64,000 bases of DNA from Talinum fruticosum (taxonomy: Eukaryota > Streptophyta > Magnoliopsida > Caryophyllales > Talinaceae): NCBI GenBank assembly GCA_021018815.1, contig JAITYX010000084.1, positions 186,001 through 250,000 of the forward strand. Reading direction: 5' to 3'. The notes below the pieces were generated by a model. That model worked only from the letters and a program-made list of their open reading frames with translations. It was not told the DNA's origin and ran no database searches. The position numbers and the translations under genes were made by a program. Within the stretch, counting starts at the first letter, position 1. Each line of letters starts with the position of its first letter. Below, one piece after another: positions 13,330 to 22,869 of this stretch.

Positions 13330-14822
13330 TCCTCCTCTTCATTAAAATCAAGTCCTTCTTTCCCGAAGGAGACACATTGAGACCTAAAAGCATGTCAAGT
13401 TTTTTCGACCTTAAGTTAACTTTAAAACAAGCTCATGAGACTCATTGAGCTTTCTTTTTAGATGCTCATTTTCTCTTTTAAGTAACTTAGACTCAATCTC
13501 ATTAGGTTGAGTACTAGTCTTGAGTTCTTCCGGAGTTAGTCTCGCTTTTGAAATTTATTTTTCAAACGAGTTGCTCTAAGAAGTAAGGGACTCAAGTTGT
13601 TCTTTGAACTAAGAAGAATCTGAATTGGAATTTTATTCTAAAGTATAAATGTATTTAGCCAAATCAATTTTGGAAAACATGAGAAAGTATTCAATTACCT
13701 CCCGAGGACTTGTCTCCTAAGTGTCTCGAATTGTAAGAATCGACTCGATTCGACTTTTGAGTCCGGTAGTGCCATTAGACACTTTGAGTCATCGGAATCT
13801 TCATTTTCTTCAGATGAGTCTTCATCACTCCATGTGGCCATCATAGCCTTCTCCTTCTTTCTGTCCTTCTGTCTCCTTGGACAGTCCTTGACTATGTGAT
13901 CTTTGCTGCCACATTCAAAACAACCAGACTTCATAATTAAAGATAACTTTGTAGTGGAAGAGTATTTACCTTTTCTGTCCTTATGCTTCTTGTAGAATTC
14001 TTCCTTTGGCCTCTTCTCCCATTTCTTGTGCTTCATCATTCTTTTGAAGCCTCGGGCAATGAGTGCCATAGGATCTTATTCCGAGTCCGAAGAACTCGGA
14101 CTTTCCCCTCTACTTTCCGAGGCTTTCACCGCAATGTTCTTTTTGGTGCCGACCTCGGCATCCTTTTCCTCAAGGTGAATTTCATGGGTAAGCAGCTTCC
14201 CAATCACTTTGTCCGGATTTAGTTGAGAGAGGTTATGAGCTTTCGCGATGGTTGTTACCTTGGAACCCATCTTCTCTTTGGTAGACTTCTTAGAATTTTT
14301 CTCGCACATTTCTTCATGGGAAATCTTTCTACCCGGAGATTTGCGATTGTTTGTAATCTCTGTGAAACTTATAAACATCTCGGTGATCTTTTCTTCCGGC
14401 TCCATCTTGAACAACTCATATTTGTGAAGATATTGACTTATCTTCGCCTGCTTCACTTGGCTTGTACCTTTATAAGTGTTCATAAGAGTGTTCAACACAT
14501 CTTTAGTCGTGTCACAAACTTACATTCTATTGTACTCTTCCGAGCTGATAGCACGGATCGGAATGTTCATCGCTTTGAAATTCTTTCGAACTTTTCGACT
14601 CCTCATTGGTGTACTTAAACTTTTCTTTAGGCACGGATCTTGTACCTTTTATCTTCATTGGAATGTAATTGCCTTCTTGGATGATGTTCCAAACATCTTC
14701 ATTATTGTCCAGCAGAAAGCATTCCATTAGCTTCTTCCAAGTGCACGAAGTTTGATCCTTTGAACTTTGGTGGTCCGGTGGAAGATCTTCCTTCATCGAA
14801 CTCTCCGATGTTTTGAGCCATC
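13330..14822 (-). pseudogene. gag: gag of S1
   Basis: Starts near 14822 on the minus strand with a MAQNIGEFDEGRSS-type beginning, by comparison with S3. The capsid part includes NTYKGTSQVKQAKISQYLHKYELF and FISFTEITNN (14498-14076) and LLTHEIHLEE. The nucleocapsid frame 14069-13695 holds MALIARGFKRMMKHK and the zinc knuckle CFECGSKDHIVKDC, then an acidic SDEDSSEENEDSDDSK tail. It then decays into a coiled-coil-like region to about 13330. At least three frame breaks and a stop between the two main frames. Confidence 0.87.
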
Positions 14823-14867
14823 TGATCTTTAGACCTTTGGATTGTTAGATCCTTTTTGAAAGGCTAG

Positions 14868-14879
14868 GCTCTTATACCA
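14868..14879 (-). promoter_or_regulatory. Primer binding site of S1
   Basis: Minus strand TGGTATAAGAGC, two bases inside the LTR end, tRNA-Met type. Confidence 0.85.
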
Positions 14880-14881
14880 AT

Positions 14882-16335
14882 TGAAGGTTTGCTTTTGGAG
14901 AGTCTACGTCACCCTAGACGGGGGTGAATAGGGTGATAAGGAAATTTAACAAACTCGGAGACTTTAAGCTTGAAAAGAATGAACAAGTGAATCCGAGTCT
15001 AGATTAGACTCGAAATGTATACACATAGAGATACATGGAAACCCTCATGGGGCAGAAAACCACGGACAATGCTAATCCAAGCACCAAGTCAAATCCACTA
15101 TTTTGAATCCTCAAAATATAACGGATTGACTCAACTGAATTGCTTCCTTAGACAATTCCTTACAGAGTTTTCCTAGGCTCGAAGCTCCTTTATCCGATCT
15201 AGTACTTCCTAAATAACCTTTACAGACTAGGGATAACTAAGCTGAGTTAACCCTTACAGCTCGGTCAAGGGACCTTACTAAGAAAAGTATGTGACTGATT
15301 ACAAGACTTTACAACTCACAAAAGTATTAAGTACGGACTTGGAGTTGTAAGAAGAAGATTGAATGAGTATTGTACTAAGAGATATATGTTCAAGCAATGT
15401 GTTCAAGCAATCTTCAAGTCTTGTGAAGTGGCTTCTATTTCTAGATGACCAAGCAGAGTGACCATTATATCTTGGTTCCGAACGAAGTCTTTACCTCCCG
15501 TTGTCATGGCTCTTCTTAGTTGCTCGGAAAAGATCCGTTGGGATGTGAACGTTGTGCACGGGCTCTTGGCTCCTAAAGGTACTCCGATCAACTGGTGATG
15601 TCTCGAAAAGTAAGGTTAAAACCACCGTTGAGCTTCGCATTTAAGTTTTCCATTTTTGGAAACAGACAACCCTAACACAACGTCTAAACCTTGTTCGAAG
15701 TAGATAAGCCTTGTCTTCTAGTGATTGACGACCTAAAGTCGCTTACTTTTGTAATTAAAAAATGAGATAGCCTCGTTTGGATAACCAACAAAAGTAAACC
15801 ACTTTAATTCTCAAAGTATAAAATACTTTTGTCCAAGATTAGGCACGAGATAATAATTTAATTAAGACAATTAAGTGCATAATTATGTTAGGCCTAGAAG
15901 AGTACAATTTTCTGAGTCTAATATTCAATATACTCAAATTCCATCGAGTCGAGTCCTAAGAAATATCAAGTTAGAAAGAGTAAAATCATCGAGTAAAAAG
16001 ACTTGACTGGACAAATATTTCTCAAACAAACAAACCGACTTAGAAAGAGGAATTAACGTTGTAATTCACTTTGCATTGAAATGTGAAGTCCGAACTCGAG
16101 AGAAAAGAGTCGGAGAAATTATTTGATCGAGTGCTATCTCGAGTGAGTCGAAACATTAATGCGAAGACATACAATAATGCGTTTTCTAAGTCGAGTCAAA
16201 AACAAATGAAGACTTTATACAGGAGTTTTTATAACACTCGGAATGACATGTAATCAAAACTTAGGAGGGATGAGGTTTGTACCTTAGTCTTCATGTAGTG
16301 CTCGGAATGATTTAGATTTAGAGTCTAAGTCTTCA
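14882..16335 (-). repeat. 5' LTR of S1
   Basis: About 1.45 kb, bounded on the minus strand by TGAAGACTTAG at 16335 and CAAACCTTCA at 14882. A TATA-like position at about 15430-15440 is damaged (TCTAGAAATAG where other copies have TCTATAAATAG). Confidence 0.92.
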
Positions 16336-17030
16336 AAGACGGAAAAGTTCAAATGTGCATCGACTTCAGAGATCCGAATAAAGGAAGTACTAAAGATTAA
16401 TTCCCGCTGCCCCATATCGACATCCTTGGAGATCAAACAATAGGTGATGCTTTCCTGTCGTTTATGGATGGTTATGCTCAGGTCAAGATGGCTGAAGAAG
16501 ACATGCAGAAGATGACCTTTATCACTCAATGGAGGATGTATTGTTACGTGCCGATGCCATTTGGGCTCAAGAACTCCGACGCACCATATCAAAGGGCAAC
16601 TGTAACACTATTGCATGAAATGATCCACAAAGAAGTCGAGGTCTCTGTGGATGACAAGATCATAATGACCAAGGATAGGACAGGGCACCTACCTAGCCTA
16701 AGAAAGTTCTTCAAAAGATTGAGAAAATATAATGTACGCCTTAATCCTCAAAAGTGTGCCTCGGGGTAACCTCAAGAAAACTGTTAGGCTATGTTGTTAG
16801 TCTTAGAGGAATTGACGTTGATCCATCCAAGGTCAAAGCTATTCAGGAGATTCCGTCACCAAAGACAGAGAAAGAGATATGGGGTCTCCTAGGACATTTA
16901 TAGTATATTAGTCGTTTCATATCAAAATTAACTATGGTCTATGAACCTATCTTCAAAAAGTTGAAGAAAGGGTTTGAGCCCATTTGGGATATCGAGTCCC
17001 AACAAGCATTCTAAAAGGTTAAGGAATACA
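16336..17030 (+). pseudogene. pol: Reverse transcriptase of element T, C-terminal piece
   Basis: Continues from the PKKDGK break: KVQMCIDFRDPNKGS, FPLPHIDIL, then an open run 16464-16769 with FMDGYAQVKMAEEDMQK, TFITQW, MPFGLKNS and the active site at 16644-16655, read as SVDD where YVDD is usual. LRKFFKRLRKYNVRLNPQKC closes the palm and thumb. After a frameshift, RGIDVDPSKVKAIQEIPSP and ISRFISKL give the RT-RNase H connection. The wording is of Tat type, unlike element A. Confidence 0.88.
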
Positions 17031-17390
17031 TAGCTAAACCTCAAATGCTAGTTCCACCCCATCGAGGAAACCTTCACTTTTGTACCTCACCACGACAAAG
17101 ACAGGTATGGGAGCCATGCTAGCTCAACGGGATGGAAATGAAAAGCGTGCGATATATTATCTATGAAGAAGTTCTTAGATTATGAAACTAGATACACGCC
17201 ATTGGAGAAGACATCATTGCCATTAGTTTGGGCTACGAAGAAGCTCAGCCACTCCATGTTGACGCACACGGTACATGTGGTAGCACCTACGGATCCCATT
17301 AAGTATATACTTGAGCAACCAACTATCAACAAGCAAGATAGCAAGATGGAATATCATGCTGTGAGAATTTGAACTCAAGTATGTCCCTCA
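17030..17390 (+). pseudogene. pol: RNase H of element T
   Basis: LYLTTTKTGMGAMLAQRDGNEK-like wording near 17080-17145 (the aspartate-bearing first strand is damaged), then KKFLDYETRYTPLEK, SLPLVWATKKL and PIKYILEQP to about 17325. This is the ordinary Ty3/gypsy RNase H that follows RT. It is broken by at least two frameshifts. Confidence 0.8.
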
Positions 17391-17394
17391 AAAG

Positions 17395-17535
17395 CGATCT
17401 ACCAATAATTGAATCGCAACTCAAACACCTTGAATTTCTAAACGAAAATATCTTACAAGAATTCCTAACCGATTTACCAATAATTGAATCGCAAGCCGAA
17501 CACCTTCAATTTCTATACGAAAACATCTTACAAGT
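17395..17535 (+). repeat. 75-bp in-frame tandem duplication in the T linker
   Basis: Units start at 17395 and 17470, exactly 75 bp apart, and share ACCAATAATTGAATCGCAA. The period is 25 codons, so both copies stay in one frame (17369-17581): each reads DLPIIESQ followed by HL.FL.ENILQ. It sits in the linker between the two RNase H domains. Confidence 0.9.
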
Positions 17536-17544
17536 AAAGATAGA

Positions 17545-17890
17545 CGTTTGGACAATGTACTTTGACAGCGCTTCCAACTAGAAGGGCTATGGAGTAGGAA
17601 TCCTCCTAGTCTCGTCGGAGGGAGAACATACACCCATTTCAGTCAAGTTAGATTTTGAGGTCACTAACAATGCCGCAGAATATGAAGCATGCATCATAGG
17701 ACTTCAAGCTTCCATAGAAATCGGAGCTAAGAACGTCAAGGTTTTCGGTGACTCCGGTATGATCATTAATCAAATTTCACAGAAGTGGAAGGTATGTAGT
17801 GAAGCCTTGGCACCCTACAAGGCACATCTAATGGAATTTATAGGGGCTGCCAGCGAAGTCCTCGTCCTGGATATGCTTCAACCCGGTCCA
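17545..17890 (+). pseudogene. pol: Second (archaeal-type) RNase H of element T
   Basis: WTMYFDSASN at about 17550 is followed by a stop and then KGYGVGILLVSSEGEHTP, FEVTNNAAEYEACIIGLQ and VKVFGDSGMIINQISQKW. The metal-binding residues are all visible: D in YFD, E in AAEYEA and D in GDSG. A second RNase H of this kind after the normal one is a known hallmark of the Tat/Ogre group. Only one stop interrupts it, at 17579, making it the best-kept domain of T. Confidence 0.88.
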
Positions 17891-18004
17891 ACCCGATAAT
17901 AATTTCTATGACGATCGACGAAAGTAAGGAAACAGTGACCCTCCAACTACTCAACGAAGTAAAATAATGCAGTAGGAGCCATGTCCCTGTGGCCTCCCAC
18001 TAAT

Positions 18005-18620
18005 AAGAAGCTACCTATTAGGCAGAGTTACTATGGCTCGTGGTCTCCGAATGTGGGCGTGCCCCGAAGAGTGCATTGAACAATAATGTGACAGCAGATT
18101 CATTAGATGCACCTTATCTCTAATAAGAATCCAACTTAGATTTCTATTGGTTAACTTTAGCAGACGCTTATACGTTTCATACATATTGGTAGAGGACGTT
18201 GACACTACTAGTTTAGTTCGACATTGAATGCCTAGAATGGCATCAAATTCTTCGGGAAGGGAGATAATTCCTTATCCCCAAACCTAAAGATGTGATAGTG
18301 CGGATCCCAAAAGGCCATAGCAACCCTTAAGAAAGTCCAGTAGACTTTCACCTGCTGAATGCTAAATAAGGTGTTCGGTTCATAGAGGGATAACCCTACC
18401 CTATCAACATTCGTCATCTCATGCATCTAGTGGGACAATTCGGTCATGAAGTTCATCTTTCAAGTAGAAAGGAATTCAAGGCATCGAAGAATTTTCTTAG
18501 GAACTGCTTTTCTAAAGAGTCGGATAAGGAAGGTTTAGAACGTGTGATATTTGGTAACGGATCGAAGGTCCATTTTATAGCCGTCTCCGGGGACATAGTC
18601 CTACCACATCACGCCATCGA
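18005..18620 (-). pseudogene. Antisense ORF relic of plant-mobile-domain/DUF7745 appearance
   Basis: Read on the minus strand, 18426-18232 gives YWTFLRVAMAFWDPHYHI then FRFGDKELSPFP. After a one-base frame change it continues PEEFDAILG and into 18205-18011 with KLTNRNLSWILIRDKVHL. The pattern FWDP...FRFGD.EL.P..EEF.AILG resembles plant proteins annotated as DUF7745 or plant-mobile-domain-like. Antisense extra ORFs between pol and the 3' LTR are known in Tat-group elements, so position and strand fit. Upstream minus-strand sequence to about 18620 may be its N-terminal part. The domain name is from memory and needs a profile search. Confidence 0.55.
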
Positions 18621-19480
18621 AGACCGCCAGAGCCCCGGCCGAGCGCTTGCAGCGCCGGCCGGATCGACTGGTCCTGTTTTATTTTCGATCCGAGCACTCT
18701 TTTCGCCAATTTCGCTTACGCTTTTAGCCCATGTCATCCAAGCTTTATTTTATTTTTGGACCGTGCACTTACCATTTCCTATTTTCCACTTTATTATTTT
18801 ATTTTGGGGGATGGGGGCTAGTGTAGGTTTTTTATTTTTGATTTGTCTTTACAATTTTCCTTAGAATTTTTCGCATCACATAAATAAAAGAAAGTATTTT
18901 AGAATTGAATCATTACATTCATCCCATATAGAATCAAATTATTACAAAAATTAAGCACTATAATTAACAAAAGCACCCTATAAGGAGTTGATCAATCTTA
19001 ATCATCGAAGGCGTCATCCAAGATATAGTTGCTGAAATCCTCCAAGATTGACGTGGAAACTCATCTGTCCACACTAGCTCTGTGAAGAGCTAGCCTCGTA
19101 GTCCCAAAAGCTTCATGAAGAGGCCCACTATACGACATCCGGTGGAAATCAAATGGGTTACTATGACGGTCAAGTGCTTGAAGAGGCATGATATCCATAT
19201 AGTCCTCGGAGGCACTAGGCGCAGCCCGGAAGAACTAGGCCTATGTGCGGATGTACTAGGACTTGCCTTGGAAGCAATAATGTAAACATAATGAAGAACG
19301 TCGGGAAGTACCCACTGCAGTCATGCTACCAGGTAGCGTTTGTTGACTAGGTGGATGTGTTTAAGCCCTCGAACTACAAAGGAAGCCTCCCGATGAAGAA
19401 GATTTACACCGATGACACTACATAAATAGTAGAGTAATTAGCATTTACTAAAAGTTCAATGAGTTAGCACCTTTACTAAC
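18620..19480. other. Unassigned spacer downstream of element T
   Basis: No protein motif, RNA gene or clear repeat boundary recognised. It begins with a T-rich segment around 18760-18860, then AT-rich sequence, then a moderately GC-rich stretch 19010-19400 without a long frame. It may be the remaining antisense/3' part of element T, but nothing here proves that. The 147-codon plus-strand frame 18421-18864 overlaps the antisense ORF and its C-terminal half is low-complexity hydrophobic. Confidence 0.5.
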
Positions 19481-19483
19481 CGT

Positions 19484-19695
19484 AACTCACGTCGAAAGTT
19501 ATCGAAGAGCAAGGACCTCAGCAAGCTCAAGTGGGATGAACTTATTGGGAAGTTACTAACTCATGAGTTACATCTTCAAGAAGAATGAATATGAGTTATA
19601 TCTTCCGATTATTTTGAGTGTAGCTGCAAAGAGCATATTGTCAAAGACTACCCAAAGAGAAAGAAAGACTACAAAAATAAGCCATGGTTTGGGAA
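19484..19695 (+). pseudogene. gag: Small gag relic of the SIRE-like family
   Basis: Three frames give in order KVIEE (as in the gag of S7 near 57860), GKLLTHELHLQEE near 19548 and DYFECSCKEHIVKDYPKRKKD near 19605-19665. The last is the nucleocapsid zinc knuckle with its final cysteine changed to tyrosine and glycine changed to cysteine. About 190 bp between the two blocks in other copies are missing. It is a plus-strand fragment isolated from any LTR. Confidence 0.85.
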
Positions 19696-19699
19696 AATA

Positions 19700-20539
19700 T
19701 GAACTTGAATAGGAACTACATAAACCGAGTAACCTAGTATCAATACACCAGCTTATTTCGGTTTAGTTCATTGATTAAACAAAAGCGATTAATAAATTTG
19801 TAATCTTTTTTTATTTTCATATTATCTATATTTTATTTTTAATCCTATCAAAAATTTATTATATTATTATCAAATGACCAATACAACTATTCTAGAGGTA
19901 AGTAATTGGCTATTAGACAATCAATTTATCTTAGACAATTCAATTATACTTGCAATAACAAAGTATATGCATGGTTGCATACAATTAATATTGCCAACCA
20001 GTTGGCCACTCAACATATCTCTCCCCCGTTAATCCTTTGAGTTTTCCTAAGATAAAGGTCAGCTTACCTATCCAAAAACAGAAATATTGCTAGCTAGTGA
20101 GATTCCTAAAATAGAGGTCGACTTACCAATCCAATAAAAAGAAATATTTCCAGCTAGTGAGTGCACAAGACAACACCAAGCTAATTTCCTAAATGCTTTG
20201 TTTTTACTAAACTTTATTAGTACTTCGTTTTTACTATATTGTTTTTGGCCCTTTACACATTGATCAAGCCTTCAAGACACACTAGAAGTCCCGGAATGGA
20301 TAAATCGAAACAATATCGTATTACAGTGGATAAGAAAAAATAAACCAAAACTAATAAAAGTATTTTTTAATACAAAATTTAATCGGTTTGGTTTAATTAA
20401 TCATCAATTGTAAAATCATGAGCTGTAACTATAATCGGATAAATTAGTTAACCAAATTTTTTAACTAGTTTGGTTCCTTGAAAAATAAGTTCGGTTTTGC
20501 TGGTTATGGTTTTTTGCTTACCCCTAATGCTAGGCTCGT
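19700..20539. other. AT-rich spacer, no gene
   Basis: Low-complexity AT-rich sequence without coding motifs. The segment 20380-20530, rich in AACCAAA/GGTTTGG words and ending GCTTACCCCTAATG, resembles the subterminal style of hAT-type MITEs, but I cannot find a matching second end. Confidence 0.5.
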
Positions 20540-20598
20540 TTTTACCGTTCGATTAATGATGCACCTTGGAAGTCGGGATGGTTGCCTCTTTTAGGCAT
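20540..20598 (-). pseudogene. Start of envelope-like ORF of S2, truncated
   Basis: Minus strand ATG at 20598 begins MPKRGNHPDF, matching MPKRGSTHDF at the start of the longer ORF in S3 (35049). Homology ends after about 17 codons. The upstream in-frame methionine at 20745 gives a longer frame, but comparison with S3 favours the MPKRG start. Confidence 0.75.
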
Positions 20599-20836
20599 TT
20601 TGAGAGAGATGGAAGGGAAGATGAAACGTTCGAGTAGGAAAGAGAAGGTGAGGTAGAAGAGAAGAAATGAAAGAGGTGTAAAAAACAAAATGAGAGCAGA
20701 TCGAAACTTACGAGAGATGGCTTCTTCGACGCTTGCGAAGTGCAAGGATGACTGTTCACGTAGAAATCTTCCGGGAAAAGTTTCGTTTAAGAGAGATGGA
20801 ATGTAGAATACCGAGACGAAGATGAATAGGTGCTCG

Positions 20837-20842
20837 TTTATA
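20837..20842 (-). promoter_or_regulatory. Internal TATA box between pol and envelope-like ORF of S2
   Basis: Minus strand TATAAA, 393 bp after the pol stop codon (21235) and about 244 bp before the MPKRG start. S3 and S7 have TATAAATAG at the same place (388 and 390 bp after pol). A GA/CT tract and a CGTCACACCGGTC block lie upstream in all three. A promoter role is inferred. Confidence 0.55.
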
Positions 20843-20988
20843 AAAAATAGAAGCCCGTCAACTATCCGTTAAGTATAACTCCGTTCGACTCGGCTTGTCC
20901 ATCGATCATCGAAGACCGGTGTGACGGTCCTCTTCAACGGTTAAGATTTCAGCTGTTAGAAATCCACGGCTATTGTCCGATCACACGC

Positions 20989-21016
20989 TCGAGAGAGAGA
21001 GAGAGAGAGAGAGAGA
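20989..21016 (-). repeat. (CT)n tract upstream of the internal TATA of S2
   Basis: CTC(GA) on plus, CT repeats on the element strand, ending about 149 bp before the TATA. The equivalent tract is 34698-34711 in S3 and 62500-62514 in S7. Confidence 0.9.
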
Positions 21017-21234
21017 AAGATTTTGAAAAAATATTCCGAAACTCTCCACTGTTCTAGAGATAGTTTCAGAAAATTTGAAGTCCAAGTTTCTCTACGTCCG
21101 AGTTTGACTCAGATTGGTTTCGAGTGACTCGAAACACGAAATAACTACCAGCCTAGTATCACTCGAATCAACCGAGCTAATGGTTATTAAAAGTGAAAAC
21201 ACATAACACGAGTTATGCAATGAATAGCATATAA

Positions 21235-21860
21235 TTAAGCATTTAACATACTAAGCTCATTACGAATAAAACAAAATTGATCTTCACCAAGAGGCTTAGT
21301 AAAGATATCAGCTAATTGAAGATTAGTAGGAATGAACTCAAGTTCAATATCACCTTTTTCGAGTGATCGCGTAGGAAGTGATATCCGACCTCGATATGCT
21401 TTGTTTTCGAGTGCTCGGATAGGATTCTTGGTGATGCTGATTGCGCTTTGGTTGTCACACTTGATTGGAACCGATTTGAAGGATAATCTAAGATCTTTCA
21501 AGTGTTGCTTTATCCATAGAATCCGAGCGCAACGAGCTCCAGACTGCAATATATTCAGCTTCAGCAGTTGATAGAGCTACTGAGTTCCGTTTCTTTGAAT
21601 GCCAAGATATTAGGGATTGACCCGAAATTGGCAAGCTGTAGACATGCTCTTTCGATCAACTTTGTATCCTGCATAGTCGGCGTCCGAGTATCTAGTGAGA
21701 GTCGGTTACGAGTCTCTAGAATACCATAGACCTAACTTCGAGTACCTGCAAGGTATTTGAATATTCTCTTCACCGCAGATGAGATGTGATTCTTTTTATT
21801 AGCTTGAAATCTTGCGCATAGACAAACACTGAACATTATATCCGGCCTGCTTGAAGTAAG
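21235..21860 (-). pseudogene. pol: RNase H of S2
   Basis: Minus frame 21549-21235 reads CARILWIKQHLKDL, IKCDNQSAISITKNP and then KGDIELEFIPTNLQLADIFT, KPLGEDQFCFIRNELSML, ending at the natural pol stop TAA (21235-21237). Upstream frames carry the first RNase H strands to about 21700 (AGYKVD...LGQS-type wording). The AFENKAYRGRISL stretch shows a frame-disturbed TKHIEV site. Confidence 0.88.
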
Positions 21861-21869
21861 ATATAGCAA

Positions 21870-22745
21870 AGATCCAATCATACCTCGATAGAGTTTCGAT
21901 CTATTGCTTTACCTTTCTCGTCCGAGTCAAGCTTTATACTACTCGCTCATAGGGGTAGATGCGTACTTTGCCTCTTGAAGTTTGTATTTCTTCAGCAGTT
22001 CCTTGGTATACTTAGATTGATGAACAAAGATCCCATCCTTGTCTTGTTTGATTTGTAAGCCAAGGAAGAAATTAAGTTCCTCCATCATGCTCATTTGGAA
22101 TTCTTGACTCATCAACTCGGAAAATTCTCAGCACGAAAACTCATTAGTAGCACCGAAAATAATATCATCAACATAGATTTGAACAATAAGGAAATCTTTC
22201 CCCTTGGTCTTTATGAAGAGAGTCTTGTCGATCTGACCTCTTTTAAAATCATTTTGAACCAAGAAGCTACTCGAGTCTTTCATACCAAGCTCGAGGTGCT
22301 TGTTTAAGACCATAGAGAGCCTTTTGAAGTTTGAAAACATGATTTGGAAATTCTGAGTTTTCAAAACGAGGAGGTCTGCTCGACATAGACTTCTTCTTGA
22401 ATAAAACCATTGAGAAATGCACACTTAACATCCATTTGATATAATTTAATATGTATGCTGGATGCAAATGCCAACGAGTATTCTAATAACTTCGATTCGG
22501 CTACGAGTGCAAAGGTTTCCCCACAATCAATTCCTTCTTCTTGATTGTAACCTTAAGCCACAAGTCTAGCCTTGTTTCGACTACCACACCACCCTCATCC
22601 AGTTTATTCTTGAAAACCCATTTGGTTCCTATAACCGGGTGGTCGGAGGGTCGGTTGGTCGGCGTCCGAACTTGGTTTCTTTCAAATTGATTGAGTTCCT
22701 CTTGCATAGCCTCTACCCATTCAGGTTCATTAAGGGCCTCTAGTG
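21870..22745 (-). pseudogene. pol: Reverse transcriptase of S2
   Basis: Minus strand from 22707: MQEELNQFERNQVRTPTN, GTKWVFKNKLDEGGVVVE, then [10 protein letters not shown] (frame-shifted [12 protein letters not shown]), [31 protein letters not shown] broken over two frames, QNDFKRGQIDKTLF and the intact active site YVDD at 22175-22164. MSMMEELNFFLG-like and QSKYTKELLKKYKL-type wording follows to about 21980. Single-base indels break the frame about four times. Confidence 0.9.
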
Positions 22746-22869
22746 CATTTTTGGGTTCGAGTTAATGAAATGAATGCAGTGAATGCACATAGATTTTAAA
22801 GAGAGGAACGAGTTCTTACCCCACTTGTTGATATCGAAATGATGTTTTCTTGGGGATGACTGGAAGTAA

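Larger units (their letters stand above)
10224..16335 (-). mobile_element. S1: SIRE-like Ty1/copia copy inserted in element T
   Basis: Minus-strand copia element bounded by TGAAGGTTTG at the left and the complement of TGAAGACTTAG at the right. Flanks AAGAT (10219-10223) and AAGAC (16336-16340) are the TSD, differing by one C-to-T change; removing the element restores a PKKDGK codon run in T. Order on the minus strand is LTR, PBS, gag, protease, integrase, RT, then a deletion that joins early RNase H to the outer end of the 3' LTR. RNase H, the envelope-like ORF and the PPT are gone. Confidence 0.93.
9904..18620 (+). mobile_element. Element T: Tat-like Ty3/gypsy fragment interrupted by S1
   Basis: Two pieces, 9904-10223 and 16336 onward, join in the middle of a reverse transcriptase once S1 and one copy of its TSD are set aside. 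Motifs are of the Tat/Ogre group: an RT start with the DVFTWPYKDIRGIDP wording, RNase H, then an extra archaeal-type RNase H. No integrase is visible after it, so that part appears deleted, and an antisense ORF relic follows. The 5' part of the element (LTR, gag, protease) would lie beyond element A, outside the window. The 3' limit is uncertain. Confidence 0.82.

Noticed and set aside
18421..18864. 147-codon plus frame
   Set aside because: Overlaps the antisense ORF relic. The C-terminal half is hydrophobic low complexity and no family is recognised.
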